9,476 nucleotides of DNA from assembly GCA_900549945.1 (NCBI GenBank), contig URQJ01000067.1:1-9476 (forward strand), given 5' to 3'. The DNA comes from an uncultured Oscillospiraceae bacterium. GTDB lineage: Bacteria > Bacillota > Clostridia > Oscillospirales > Acutalibacteraceae. Positions 1 to 6,700 of the stretch are shown here, piece by piece. A program made the translations under genes and the position numbers. Within the stretch, counting starts at the first letter, position 1. Each line of letters starts with the position of its first letter. Under the pieces are notes generated by a model, which was not told where the DNA came from, did no database searches, and worked only from the letters and a program-made list of their open reading frames with translations.

Positions 1-330
1 ACTCCACGGACAGGCTTTTTTCTACCCTTCCGTGTCTACTTTTATAATAGCATCAGTCTCTTTTGTTTGCAGCATCATTTTATTCCAAAAACATCCAAAA
101 ATAAATGAATTATCGTCCTTGTTTTTATCATTTATCACCGATTCTTTTTTGAGGTTTCGTGCTAAATTTCCATAGATTCCGACAGATCCAAGCCGCCCTC
201 CTTCACCCGTGCTTTTTATTTGTGCTAGTAATCGTAATATCCTGCTAATTTTCCCGCCGCTTTCTGTGATTTCCTCTAAAGAATCTTGATTTTTGGGCGG
301 CCGCTTCTGGAATTTTCTTCTAAAATCTGC
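1..330. other. AT-rich non-coding 5' region
   Basis: No gene is supported here. The stretch is much richer in A and T than the genes that follow. It contains a near-exact repeat, TGCTAAATTTCC at 160-171 and TGCTAATTTTCC at 243-254 (11 of 12 identical), plus another TGCTA at 223. CGTGCTTTTT at 208-217 recurs at 363-372 in the leader of the response regulator. A TATAAT sequence at 43-48 has no convincing -35 partner on either strand. Its position upstream of a regulator gene suggests regulatory DNA, possibly shared with a gene left of the window. Confidence 0.5.
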
Positions 331-336
331 TATACT
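305..336 (+). promoter_or_regulatory. Extended -10 promoter of the two-component genes
   Basis: TATACT at 331-336 is preceded by TGC (328-330), giving an extended -10 element (TGn-TATACT, five of six matches in the hexamer). The best-spaced -35, TGGAAT at 308-313 (17-base spacer), matches the consensus poorly, as is common for extended -10 promoters. Transcription would begin near 343, leaving a leader of about 54 bases before the response regulator start. The weak -35 suits a promoter that depends on an activator. Confidence 0.55.
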
Positions 337-396
337 TGTCCCATAAAAGAAAGCTCGATTCGCGTGCTTTTTGGATTTAAGGGGAGTGGTAGGAGC

Positions 397-1956
397 ATGT
401 ATAAAATGATCGTTGTAGATGATTCGGAGCAGACCCGCCGAGGCATCTCCGAATCCGTGAACTGGGAGATGATGGATATAGAGATTGTCGGCGAGGCGTC
501 CGACGGGCTGGAGGCCATGGTTCTGATTCACGACACGGACCCCGACATCATCATATGCGACGTGCGCATGCCAAAGCTCGACGGCATCGCGCTCATCAAC
601 GAGGTGCTGCCCTCGCACCCCTCGCTGCAGGTTCTGTTTCTCAGCGGTTATTCCGATAAGGAATACCTGAAAAACGCGATCAAGCTCAATGCGGTCGATT
701 ACCTCTACAAGCCCCTGCAGCTTCACGAGCTGATCAGCGCCGTGGAAAAAGCGAAGAAAAAGTGCCAAAGCCAAAAAGTGCACCTGCCGCAGCGCGAGGC
801 CGATCTCGCGCTCTCTTTGCTGCAATACAGCGAAACCGGCGCGCCGCCCGACCTGCCCCTCGACCTGCACGCGCCGATGGTATCGCTGATTTTGCAGATG
901 AACGCGGCGGACGAGCACATCGCCGACCACGGCTACGACAGCCAGCTCGACGACCGCCTTCTGGCCTCGCGCCATTACCTCGCGTTTCACAAGGCCGCGG
1001 CGCAGATCTTTGAGGGCCGATTCGTCATGTCGTGCGTCGGCAAGGGCTACATCCTGCACGCAAACGTCTCCCCGGATTTCCTGATCCGCCAGACAGCGGA
1101 GCTCCGGCTGCGTCCGCTGCTCACGACGCTCGACAGCGTGCAGGCCGACGTTGTTGTGGGCATCAGCAATCTGTGCGCCGGCATCTCGCACCTGCGCGAG
1201 GCATACGACGAGGCCCGCGCCGCCGTGCGCGCCGCCTTTCTGCTCGGCTACGGCCGGGTGATCTTCTTCCGCGATCTCAGCCAAAAGCCGTTTGTGCCCG
1301 CGCCCGATTTGCAGCGCGAGTTTTACGGCACCGTCCTCGCGAACGATTTTACCCGCGCGACCGGCTTTCTCAACAGTTACATCGATGACATCGCCGCCTG
1401 CCGGGAGCAGGACATCCCGCAGATCAAGGAGGCGCTCGCCTCCATCGCTTTCTGGCTCAGCCAGCAGATGAGCAAGTGGAACAATCAGGACAGCAGCCCG
1501 TACATCTCTGAATTCATCCATTTTGCGCCGGACATCGACACGGTGCGCCGCTACCTGCTTGCTCAGCTCCGGCGCCACATCGACAACATCTCGAATCTCG
1601 ACAACAAGAGCCGCATCGTCCTCGAGGTCGAGCAGTACATCACGCAGAACTACGGCAAGGAACTCTCGATCCGCGAGATCGCCCAGCACGTTTTTGTCAC
1701 GCCGAACTACCTGTGCTACCTCTACAAGAAGAACACAGGCCGCACGCTGAACCAGTTTATTCTGGATACCAAAATGAAAAAGGCGCGCCGGCTCGTCTGC
1801 GAGACGGGCATGAAATTCGGCGAGATCGCCGACGCGCTCGGCTACGCGAACCAGAACTATTTCACGCGCCTGTTCACAAAATACTTCGGGGAAAGCCCGC
1901 GCGCCTACCGAAACAAGCACGGCAGCCTTTCTCCGCATGCACCGGAAGAGGAATGA
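397..1956 (+). CDS. AraC-family response regulator (YesN-type)
   Basis: A 519-residue DNA-binding response regulator, expected to be phosphorylated by the kinase encoded next and to activate transcription. Residues 2-122 form a receiver domain: acidic pair D8-D9, phospho-acceptor D55 in the ICDVRMPK segment, S83, and K105 in the DYLYKP segment. Residues about 150-400 are the poorly conserved middle domain of this family, with the recognisable VGISN...LREAYDEA...VIFFRDL pattern at about 254-297. Residues about 408-507 carry two AraC-type helix-turn-helix units ending in GESPRAYR. The start at 397 (MYKMIVVDD) fits the family and has GGGGAG at 381-386. ATG 406 with AGGAG at 391-395 is an equally spaced alternative. 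An in-frame extension back to 286 would begin upstream of the promoter and is rejected. The gene overlaps the kinase gene by ATGA. The order regulator-then-kinase is reversed from the common arrangement. The inducing signal and target genes are unknown. Confidence 0.93.
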   Translation: MYKMIVVDDSEQTRRGISESVNWEMMDIEIVGEASDGLEAMVLIHDTDPDIIICDVRMPKLDGIALINEVLPSHPSLQVLFLSGYSDKEYLKNAIKLNAVDYLYKPLQLHELISAVEKAKKKCQSQKVHLPQREADLALSLLQYSETGAPPDLPLDLHAPMVSLILQMNAADEHIADHGYDSQLDDRLLASRHYLAFHKAAAQIFEGRFVMSCVGKGYILHANVSPDFLIRQTAELRLRPLLTTLDSVQADVVVGISNLCAGISHLREAYDEARAAVRAAFLLGYGRVIFFRDLSQKPFVPAPDLQREFYGTVLANDFTRATGFLNSYIDDIAACREQDIPQIKEALASIAFWLSQQMSKWNNQDSSPYISEFIHFAPDIDTVRRYLLAQLRRHIDNISNLDNKSRIVLEVEQYITQNYGKELSIREIAQHVFVTPNYLCYLYKKNTGRTLNQFILDTKMKKARRLVCETGMKFGEIADALGYANQNYFTRLFTKYFGESPRAYRNKHGSLSPHAPEEE

Positions 1957-3806
1957 TGATGTCGCCGCTTTCTTATTTGACCCTTCGATACAAAAACTGC
2001 TCGCTGCACATGAAGATCTTCGCCTCATATTTCCTCCTGATCTTTATCCCGATCATTGTGCTTACGGTATTCGCGGGCTACAGCAGCACCGAGATCATCA
2101 AAACGCAGTCGATCAAGATCGCGCAGCTCTATTTGCAGCAGGCGGAAAACGAGATGGAGGACGAGCTGTATAAGATCTCGACCGTTTCCTCCTCGGTCGC
2201 ACAGACAGAGGAGGTTCACGAGGTGCTGGAAAAGCAGGATGCCGGCATCAGCTTCAGCGAGGAATACGACGACATGAACGACCTGTATAAGGCGATCGAA
2301 TCGACCCGCACACTGCAGGGGCTCTATCAGATCCGCCTGTTCATCAGCGATTCCTTCACGCACAGCCGCAGCAACTACATCACCTACCCGCTGAGCACCG
2401 TCGCCGGCGAGGACTGGTACCGCATGCTCGTGGAGAAATACGGGACGCAGACACTCCTGCCGCCGAGCACCTTTCAGCCGCCACTTTCAGAGCCGCAGGA
2501 GGTCCTTTCCGTCGTCACGCTGATCCGAAGCCGCAGAGACATTAACCGCATTCTCGGCGTCGTCAGCGTCGATGTGCCCAAGAGCGACCTGCTCGGCATT
2601 TTGCAGCGCAACAACTATACCGCACAGAGCGCCTCCTATCTTGTGGACGAAAATCTAAGCATCGTCTGCGGCGCAAATTCGGCATTTCCGCTTTCCGAAG
2701 ACGATATAACGGAGCAGCTCTGCCGGCTGCGGGACGAATTCGGCGCATCCTCCGGCGTTCACATCGCCGGAAACGCCGTGTTCGGCCTTTCGGCGCCCGT
2801 GTTTCAGGGCTGGCGGATTTTCACCGTCGCTTCGATCGACAATTTGCTCTCCCCAAGCTCCGACCTGCGCAATCAGATGATTCTGCTCACCGTCGTCATC
2901 AGCGTCATCGCCTTTTTCCTCGCCTACCTCTACGCCCGCTACAGCACCCGCCGGATCAAAACGTTCGCCGAGCAGGTGCGGCGCGTGGAGAGCGGCGACC
3001 TCGGCGTGAGCTGCATCGTAGACAGCGAGGACGAGATCGGCGAGCTGCAGAACAGCTTCAACTTCATGGTGCGCCGGATCAGCCTCTTGATTGACGAGCG
3101 CTACAACCTCGGCAAAAACCTCAAGGACATGGAGCTGCGCGCCCTGCAGGCGCAGATCAACCCGCATTTTCTATACAACACGCTCGACCTGATCGCGTGG
3201 AAGGCGATGGCGAGCGGCAATCAGGAGACCGTTGACATCGTCGTAAAGCTCGCGCGCTTTTACCGGCTCAGCCTGAATAACGGCAGGGATTTTCTGCCGC
3301 TCAGCGATGAGGTGGAGCATGTGCGCCTTTTTGTGGAGCTGACGAACCTGTGCCGCGGCCGCGCGGTCCGGCTCGTCACGGAGGTCGCGCCGAATATCGC
3401 CGATTACCCGATCATGAAGCTGATTTTGCAGCCGATCGTCGAAAACAGCCTGTTCCACGGGCTGTACGAGCTCAGCGACCGCGCGGGCGTCATCCGGCTG
3501 ACCGCCGGGCAGATCGGCAGCTACGTGCAGATCCAGATCGCCGACAACGGCGTCGGCATGGAAAAGAGCAAGCTGGCCGAACTGCTCGCGAAAAAGGACA
3601 AGCCCGCCGTGAACACAAAGCGCGGCGGCTACGGGATCGGCAACATTCTCGAGCGGCTGCGCATCTACTACGACGACCGCTTTACGTTCCAGATCGAATC
3701 GGCGATCCTCACCGGCACAACGGTTACGATCCGCATCCCCCATTCGCGCAACGACTCGCTGCAGATCCACGCCGAGCGCACGATGAACCCGCCCGAAGAA
3801 AATTGA
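1953..3806 (+). CDS. Membrane sensor histidine kinase (YesM-type)
   Basis: A 617-residue sensor kinase of the cytoplasmic membrane. Transmembrane segment 1 is at about 22-43. An extracytoplasmic sensor of about 260 residues follows; W155 in the EDWYRML segment and the GVVSVDV strand at 202-208 suggest a double-Cache fold. Transmembrane segment 2 is at about 308-330 and a HAMP linker at about 331-383. The His_kinase domain carries the phospho-acceptor H405 in QINPHFLYNTLD. The HATPase domain shows N498 (VENSLFHG), D531 (ADNGVGM) and the GYGIGN glycine box. Length and domain order are normal for the family. Three consecutive ATG codons (1953, 1956, 1959) follow the Shine-Dalgarno-like GGAAGAGGA at 1944-1952. 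Spacing favours 1956 or 1959 as the true start; the longest form is given here. The ATGA overlap with the regulator stop implies translational coupling. The ligand is not evident; relatives mostly sense sugars or glycans. Confidence 0.93.
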   Translation: MMMSPLSYLTLRYKNCSLHMKIFASYFLLIFIPIIVLTVFAGYSSTEIIKTQSIKIAQLYLQQAENEMEDELYKISTVSSSVAQTEEVHEVLEKQDAGISFSEEYDDMNDLYKAIESTRTLQGLYQIRLFISDSFTHSRSNYITYPLSTVAGEDWYRMLVEKYGTQTLLPPSTFQPPLSEPQEVLSVVTLIRSRRDINRILGVVSVDVPKSDLLGILQRNNYTAQSASYLVDENLSIVCGANSAFPLSEDDITEQLCRLRDEFGASSGVHIAGNAVFGLSAPVFQGWRIFTVASIDNLLSPSSDLRNQMILLTVVISVIAFFLAYLYARYSTRRIKTFAEQVRRVESGDLGVSCIVDSEDEIGELQNSFNFMVRRISLLIDERYNLGKNLKDMELRALQAQINPHFLYNTLDLIAWKAMASGNQETVDIVVKLARFYRLSLNNGRDFLPLSDEVEHVRLFVELTNLCRGRAVRLVTEVAPNIADYPIMKLILQPIVENSLFHGLYELSDRAGVIRLTAGQIGSYVQIQIADNGVGMEKSKLAELLAKKDKPAVNTKRGGYGIGNILERLRIYYDDRFTFQIESAILTGTTVTIRIPHSRNDSLQIHAERTMNPPEEN

Positions 3807-3928
3807 TGCGATCTATCGATTTCGTACAAAATATTACGAACTCTTTTCAGGGCTCTTGTTTTTTTCCGCCAGCTTCGCTATCTTTATGGCAGACGCAGGC
3901 GGCGAGCGCCTGCTCAATCCGACCGTGA
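3806..3928 (+). CDS. Possible 40-residue leader peptide (weak candidate)
   Basis: A small open frame starts at an ATG that overlaps the kinase stop (TGATG, 3804-3808) and ends with TGA just before the ribosome binding site of the next gene. It would give a 40-residue peptide beginning MRSIDFVQNITNS. The only ribosome binding site candidate is a weak GAAG just upstream, and no family is recognised. The overlap and the way it fills the gap hint at translational coupling, but the frame is also open by chance in the preceding gene. Probably not a real gene. Confidence 0.15.
   Translation: MRSIDFVQNITNSFQGSCFFPPASLSLWQTQAASACSIRP
3820..3840 (+). promoter_or_regulatory. Dyad between kinase and flavoprotein genes, possible operator
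   Basis: TTCGTA at 3821-3826 and TACGAA at 3835-3840 form a perfect 6-base inverted repeat with an 8-base AT-rich spacer. The left half with its flank (TTTCGTACAAAATAT, 3820-3834) matches 12 of 15 bases of TTTCGTGCTAAATTT at 155-169, upstream of the response regulator. A weak promoter, TTGATG (3803-3808) with TACAAA (3825-3830) at 16 bases, would overlap it; TTGTTT (3856-3861) with TATCTT (3879-3884) at 17 bases is another weak option. Function is inferred only from position. Confidence 0.3.
3895..3913 (+). other. GC-rich hairpin in the leader of the first flavoprotein gene
   Basis: GCAGGCG (3895-3901) pairs perfectly with CGCCTGC (3907-3913) across a 5-base loop. No T-run follows, so it is not an intrinsic terminator. 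It ends 17 bases before the ribosome binding site, so it may influence mRNA stability or processing between the kinase and flavoprotein genes. Confidence 0.4.
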
Positions 3929-3941
3929 AAAGAGGTTCAAT

Positions 3942-5294
3942 ATGTACACGCTTAAATCCCGCTCTATCCCGCTCAACACCGCCTACGATGTGATCGTGGT
4001 CGGCGGCGGCCCCGCCGGCTGCACCGCGGCGGCCTCCGCGGCGCGCGAGGGCGCGAAAACGCTTTTGATCGAGGCGACCGGCTCGCTCGGCGGCATGGGC
4101 ACCTCCGGCCTTGTGCCTGCTTGGTGCCCGTTTTCCGACAAGGAGCAGATCATCTACCGCGGTATGGCGCAGACCGTTTTCGAGCGCTCCAAAGCGCTTT
4201 CTCCGCACGTGGCGCCCGGCGATGCGGACTGGGTGCCGATCGACCCCGAGGGCCTCAAACGCGTCTACGACGAGCTTGTGACCGAATACGGCGTTACGGT
4301 TCTGTTCAGCACATTCCTGTGCGATGTCGACGCTGAGGACGGCGCGGTCCGCGCGATCGTCGTCTCCAACAAATCGGGCTTCACCGCCTACAGCGCGAAA
4401 ACGTATGTGGACTGCACCGGCGACGGCGACCTTGCGGTTTGGGCCGGCGCGGACTACGAGTTCGGCGAAAACGGCGAGCCGATGCCCTCCACGCTCTGCT
4501 TCAGCCTCGCGAATGTCGACCTGTACGCCTATCTGTACCACCCGAAATACGGCATGCGCAGCGGCGGCATGCACCCGAACAACAGGAACAGCTTTACACA
4601 CCTGCTGCCCGGCGACGCGCGCTTCCCGGATATTCTCGACACGCACCTGTGCAACAACATCATTGGCCCGGGTACGGTCGGCTTCAACGCCGGCCACCTC
4701 TTCGGCCTCGATTCCACCGACCCGAAATCTGTTTCGGAGGCGATGATGCGCGGCCGCCGCATCGCAAAGCAGTACCGCGACGCGCTCGCGCTCTACTTCC
4801 CCGAGGCTTTCGGCAATGCTTTCCTCGTTTCCACTGCGCCCGTGATGGGCGTGCGCGAATCGCGCCGGATCGTCGGCGATTACAAGCTGACCGTTGAGGA
4901 CTACATAACAAAGGCCGACTTTGAGGATGAGATCTGCCGCAACAGCTATTATCTTGACATCCACTACACGCTCGACGAGCTGCGCCTGCTCGCGGACGGC
5001 CGGATCGACGAAGATAAGCGCAGCGCCCGCTACGGTCCGGGCGAATCGCACGGCATCCCCTACCGCGCGCTGCTGCCCGCCGGCATCCGGAATGTGTTGG
5101 TCGCGGGCCGCTCGATTTCCTGCGACAAGCGCATACAGGGCTCTGTGCGCGTGATGCCGGTCTGCCTCGCGATGGGCGAAGCCGCCGGCACGGCAGCCGC
5201 CTTCGCCGCCGCATCCGACGGCTGCGATGTGCATGCGGTGGATACGGAGAGACTGCGCACCGCGCTGCGCGAAAACGGCGCTTATTTTCATTGA
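3942..5294 (+). CDS. FAD-dependent oxidoreductase (FAD_oxidored family), copy 1
   Basis: A 450-residue flavoprotein, probably cytoplasmic (no signal peptide). It has an N-terminal Rossmann fold with the dinucleotide motif GGGPAG at residues 21-26 and the ribose-binding acid E44 at the end of the second strand. Further family motifs are CTGDGDL at 158-164 (the second GD motif of glutathione-reductase-type flavoproteins), GVRESRRI at 303-310, and the C-terminal FAD motifs VAGRSIS from 387 and MGEAAG from 411. Length and motifs fit the FAD_oxidored family (Pfam PF12831), whose members are mostly uncharacterised; some genomes label relatives with carbohydrate-degradation names. The substrate is unknown. 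The start has AAAAGAGG six bases upstream. It follows the kinase gene by 135 bases and is the first of two paralogues in the same orientation, so regulation by the two-component pair is plausible but not shown. Confidence 0.9.
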   Translation: MYTLKSRSIPLNTAYDVIVVGGGPAGCTAAASAAREGAKTLLIEATGSLGGMGTSGLVPAWCPFSDKEQIIYRGMAQTVFERSKALSPHVAPGDADWVPIDPEGLKRVYDELVTEYGVTVLFSTFLCDVDAEDGAVRAIVVSNKSGFTAYSAKTYVDCTGDGDLAVWAGADYEFGENGEPMPSTLCFSLANVDLYAYLYHPKYGMRSGGMHPNNRNSFTHLLPGDARFPDILDTHLCNNIIGPGTVGFNAGHLFGLDSTDPKSVSEAMMRGRRIAKQYRDALALYFPEAFGNAFLVSTAPVMGVRESRRIVGDYKLTVEDYITKADFEDEICRNSYYLDIHYTLDELRLLADGRIDEDKRSARYGPGESHGIPYRALLPAGIRNVLVAGRSISCDKRIQGSVRVMPVCLAMGEAAGTAAAFAAASDGCDVHAVDTERLRTALRENGAYFH

Positions 5295-5310
5295 GGCCAT
5301 CCGGCACGCT

Positions 5311-5335
5311 GCCGCACGGCTTTTCGGCCGGCGGC
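5311..5335 (+). other. GC-only hairpin between the two flavoprotein genes
   Basis: GCCGC-a-CGGC (5311-5320) can pair with GCCG-GCGGC (5327-5335) across a TTTTCG loop. The result is nine G-C pairs with one bulged A. No T-run follows, so termination is unlikely; an intercistronic stabilising or processing element is more plausible. It lies 22 bases before the ribosome binding site of the second flavoprotein gene, much like the hairpin at 3895-3913 before the first. Confidence 0.45.
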
Positions 5336-5371
5336 TCTGCCCGATCGGAAATTTAACGGGAGGAATCAACC

Positions 5372-6619
5372 ATGAAATATGATATCATTGTAGTCGGCGG
5401 CGGCTTTGCCGGCGTCGCGGCGGCGGTATCCGCCGCAAGAGAGGGCGCAAAGGTACTTTTGCTCGAAAAGAGCGGTTTTCTCGGCGGGGCCGCCGGAAAC
5501 TGCTACATCAACCCGTTTATGGGGTTCACAACGAAGATCGACGGCAAAACGACAGCGCTTTCCGACGGCATCTTCACCGAGATCCTCGGCCGGCTCGACA
5601 AAAAGGACGGCCTGCACCAAAACCGCGTCACTTTCAGCGAGGAGATCCTGAAGCTCGTGTTTGACGAGATGACCGAGGAAAGCGGCGTAGACGTCCTGTT
5701 CCACGCATATCTCCTGCGCGCAGAGCGCGTGTGCGACGCTGTAAAGTCCGTCACCATTACAGGAAAAGGCGGCGAAATGACCTTTACAGCCGATTATTTT
5801 ATCGACGCGACCGGCGACGCAGACCTGACCGCGCTTGCAGGCTGCGCCTACCGGGTCGGCCGCGAGGCGGACGGGCTCTGCCAGCCGATGACGCTGTGTT
5901 TCCGGCTCTCCAACGTCGACGTCGATCTCGCATTTAGGAACTCCGAAAAGATCAATGCGCTGTACAAGCAGTTCCGCGCGGCGGGCAAGATCAAAAACCC
6001 GCGCGAGGACGTGCTCAAATTCAAATATGTGGCGGACGGCGTGCTCCACCTCAATTCGACGCGCATCATCAAGCGCTCGCCGTTCGACCTGTACGATCTC
6101 AGCTTCGCCGAACGCGAGGCGCGCCGCCAGATGTTCGAGCTCTACACCTTCCTCAAAGAGAACTGCGCGGGCTTTGAAAACTGCACGCTGCTCTCCTCCG
6201 CGCCGGAAATCGGCGTGCGCGAAAGCCGCATGATCGACGGCCTCTACACGCTGACTGTCTCCGACCTCAAGGACTGCGTGCACTTCGAGGATTCCGTTGC
6301 GGCCTGCAACTACGACATCGACATCCACAACCCGGAGGGCACGGGAACGAGCCACTACTATTTCAAGGAGGGCACGTACTACACGATTCCCTACCGCAGC
6401 CTGATCCCGAAAAACATTCGGAATCTGCTCGCCGCCGGGCGGTGCATCTCCGGCTGCCACGAGGCGCAGGCCTCGTTCCGCATCATGCCCACCTGCTGCA
6501 GCACGGGGCAGGCGGCCGGCCTTGCCGCGGCAGCCGCCGTACAGGACCGCACGGCGCTGCCGGAAACGGACGTCTCAAAAATTCAGGCGCTGCTGCGCAG
6601 GCACCACGCGTTCTTCTGA
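5372..6619 (+). CDS. FAD-dependent oxidoreductase (FAD_oxidored family), copy 2
   Basis: A 415-residue flavoprotein paralogous to the preceding gene. It shows the FAD motif GGGFAG at residues 9-14, acid E32, ATGDADL at 146-152, GVRESRMI from 281, AAGRCIS from 354 and an STGQAAG segment near the C-terminus. The paralogues align best at both ends (for example the IPYR...IRN..AAGR block). They differ in the middle, where the substrate pocket is expected, and copy 1 has 12 extra N-terminal residues. This suggests different substrates or successive steps, which is inference. The start has a strong GGGAGGA at 5358-5364, seven bases away. The 77-base gap after copy 1 contains no obvious promoter, so co-transcription is likely. 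The gene ends 14 bases before a strong terminator and is the last gene of the unit. No cofactor-partner or transporter gene is adjacent. Confidence 0.9.
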   Translation: MKYDIIVVGGGFAGVAAAVSAAREGAKVLLLEKSGFLGGAAGNCYINPFMGFTTKIDGKTTALSDGIFTEILGRLDKKDGLHQNRVTFSEEILKLVFDEMTEESGVDVLFHAYLLRAERVCDAVKSVTITGKGGEMTFTADYFIDATGDADLTALAGCAYRVGREADGLCQPMTLCFRLSNVDVDLAFRNSEKINALYKQFRAAGKIKNPREDVLKFKYVADGVLHLNSTRIIKRSPFDLYDLSFAEREARRQMFELYTFLKENCAGFENCTLLSSAPEIGVRESRMIDGLYTLTVSDLKDCVHFEDSVAACNYDIDIHNPEGTGTSHYYFKEGTYYTIPYRSLIPKNIRNLLAAGRCISGCHEAQASFRIMPTCCSTGQAAGLAAAAAVQDRTALPETDVSKIQALLRRHHAFF

Positions 6620-6633
6620 TTTCCCGCAAATGA

Positions 6634-6663
6634 AAAAGGAACAGGGCGAAACCTGTTCCTTTT
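6634..6663. terminator. Bidirectional intrinsic terminator
   Basis: AAAAGGAACAGG (6634-6645) and CCTGTTCCTTTT (6652-6663) form a perfect 12-base stem around a GCGAAA loop, with an A-run before and T-runs after. It sits between the converging flavoprotein and ribonuclease H genes and can end both transcripts. An exact 11-base second copy of the 3' arm, CTGTTCCTTTT, lies at 6673-6683, so an alternative pairing partner exists. Confidence 0.9.
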
Positions 6664-6700
6664 GACTTTTTTCTGTTCCTTTTTGGATTTTGATTTGATT

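Noticed and set aside
5..34. CACGGA (5-10) and TCCGTG (29-34) as a terminator of an upstream gene
   Set aside because: Only six base pairs with an 18-base loop, and the sequence left of it is not visible.
43..48. Perfect TATAAT near the left edge as a promoter
   Set aside because: No acceptable -35 at 15-18 bases on the plus strand, nor for the overlapping minus-strand TATTAT. In an AT-rich region a lone hexamer is weak evidence.
22..2028. A very long open frame on the minus strand opposite the response regulator
   Set aside because: Its translation is low-complexity, rich in V, A, R, D and L, and has no recognisable domain. It is exactly antisense to a well-supported gene and arises from GC-rich codon positions.
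3837..3866. Intrinsic terminator after the kinase gene, suggested by the T-run at 3859-3865
   Set aside because: The sequence before the T-run does not form a stable stem, so termination is unsupported.
3834..6460. Two long minus-strand open frames opposite the flavoprotein genes
   Set aside because: They are antisense shadows of genes with clear FAD motifs and good ribosome binding sites. The shadows lack domains and sensible starts.
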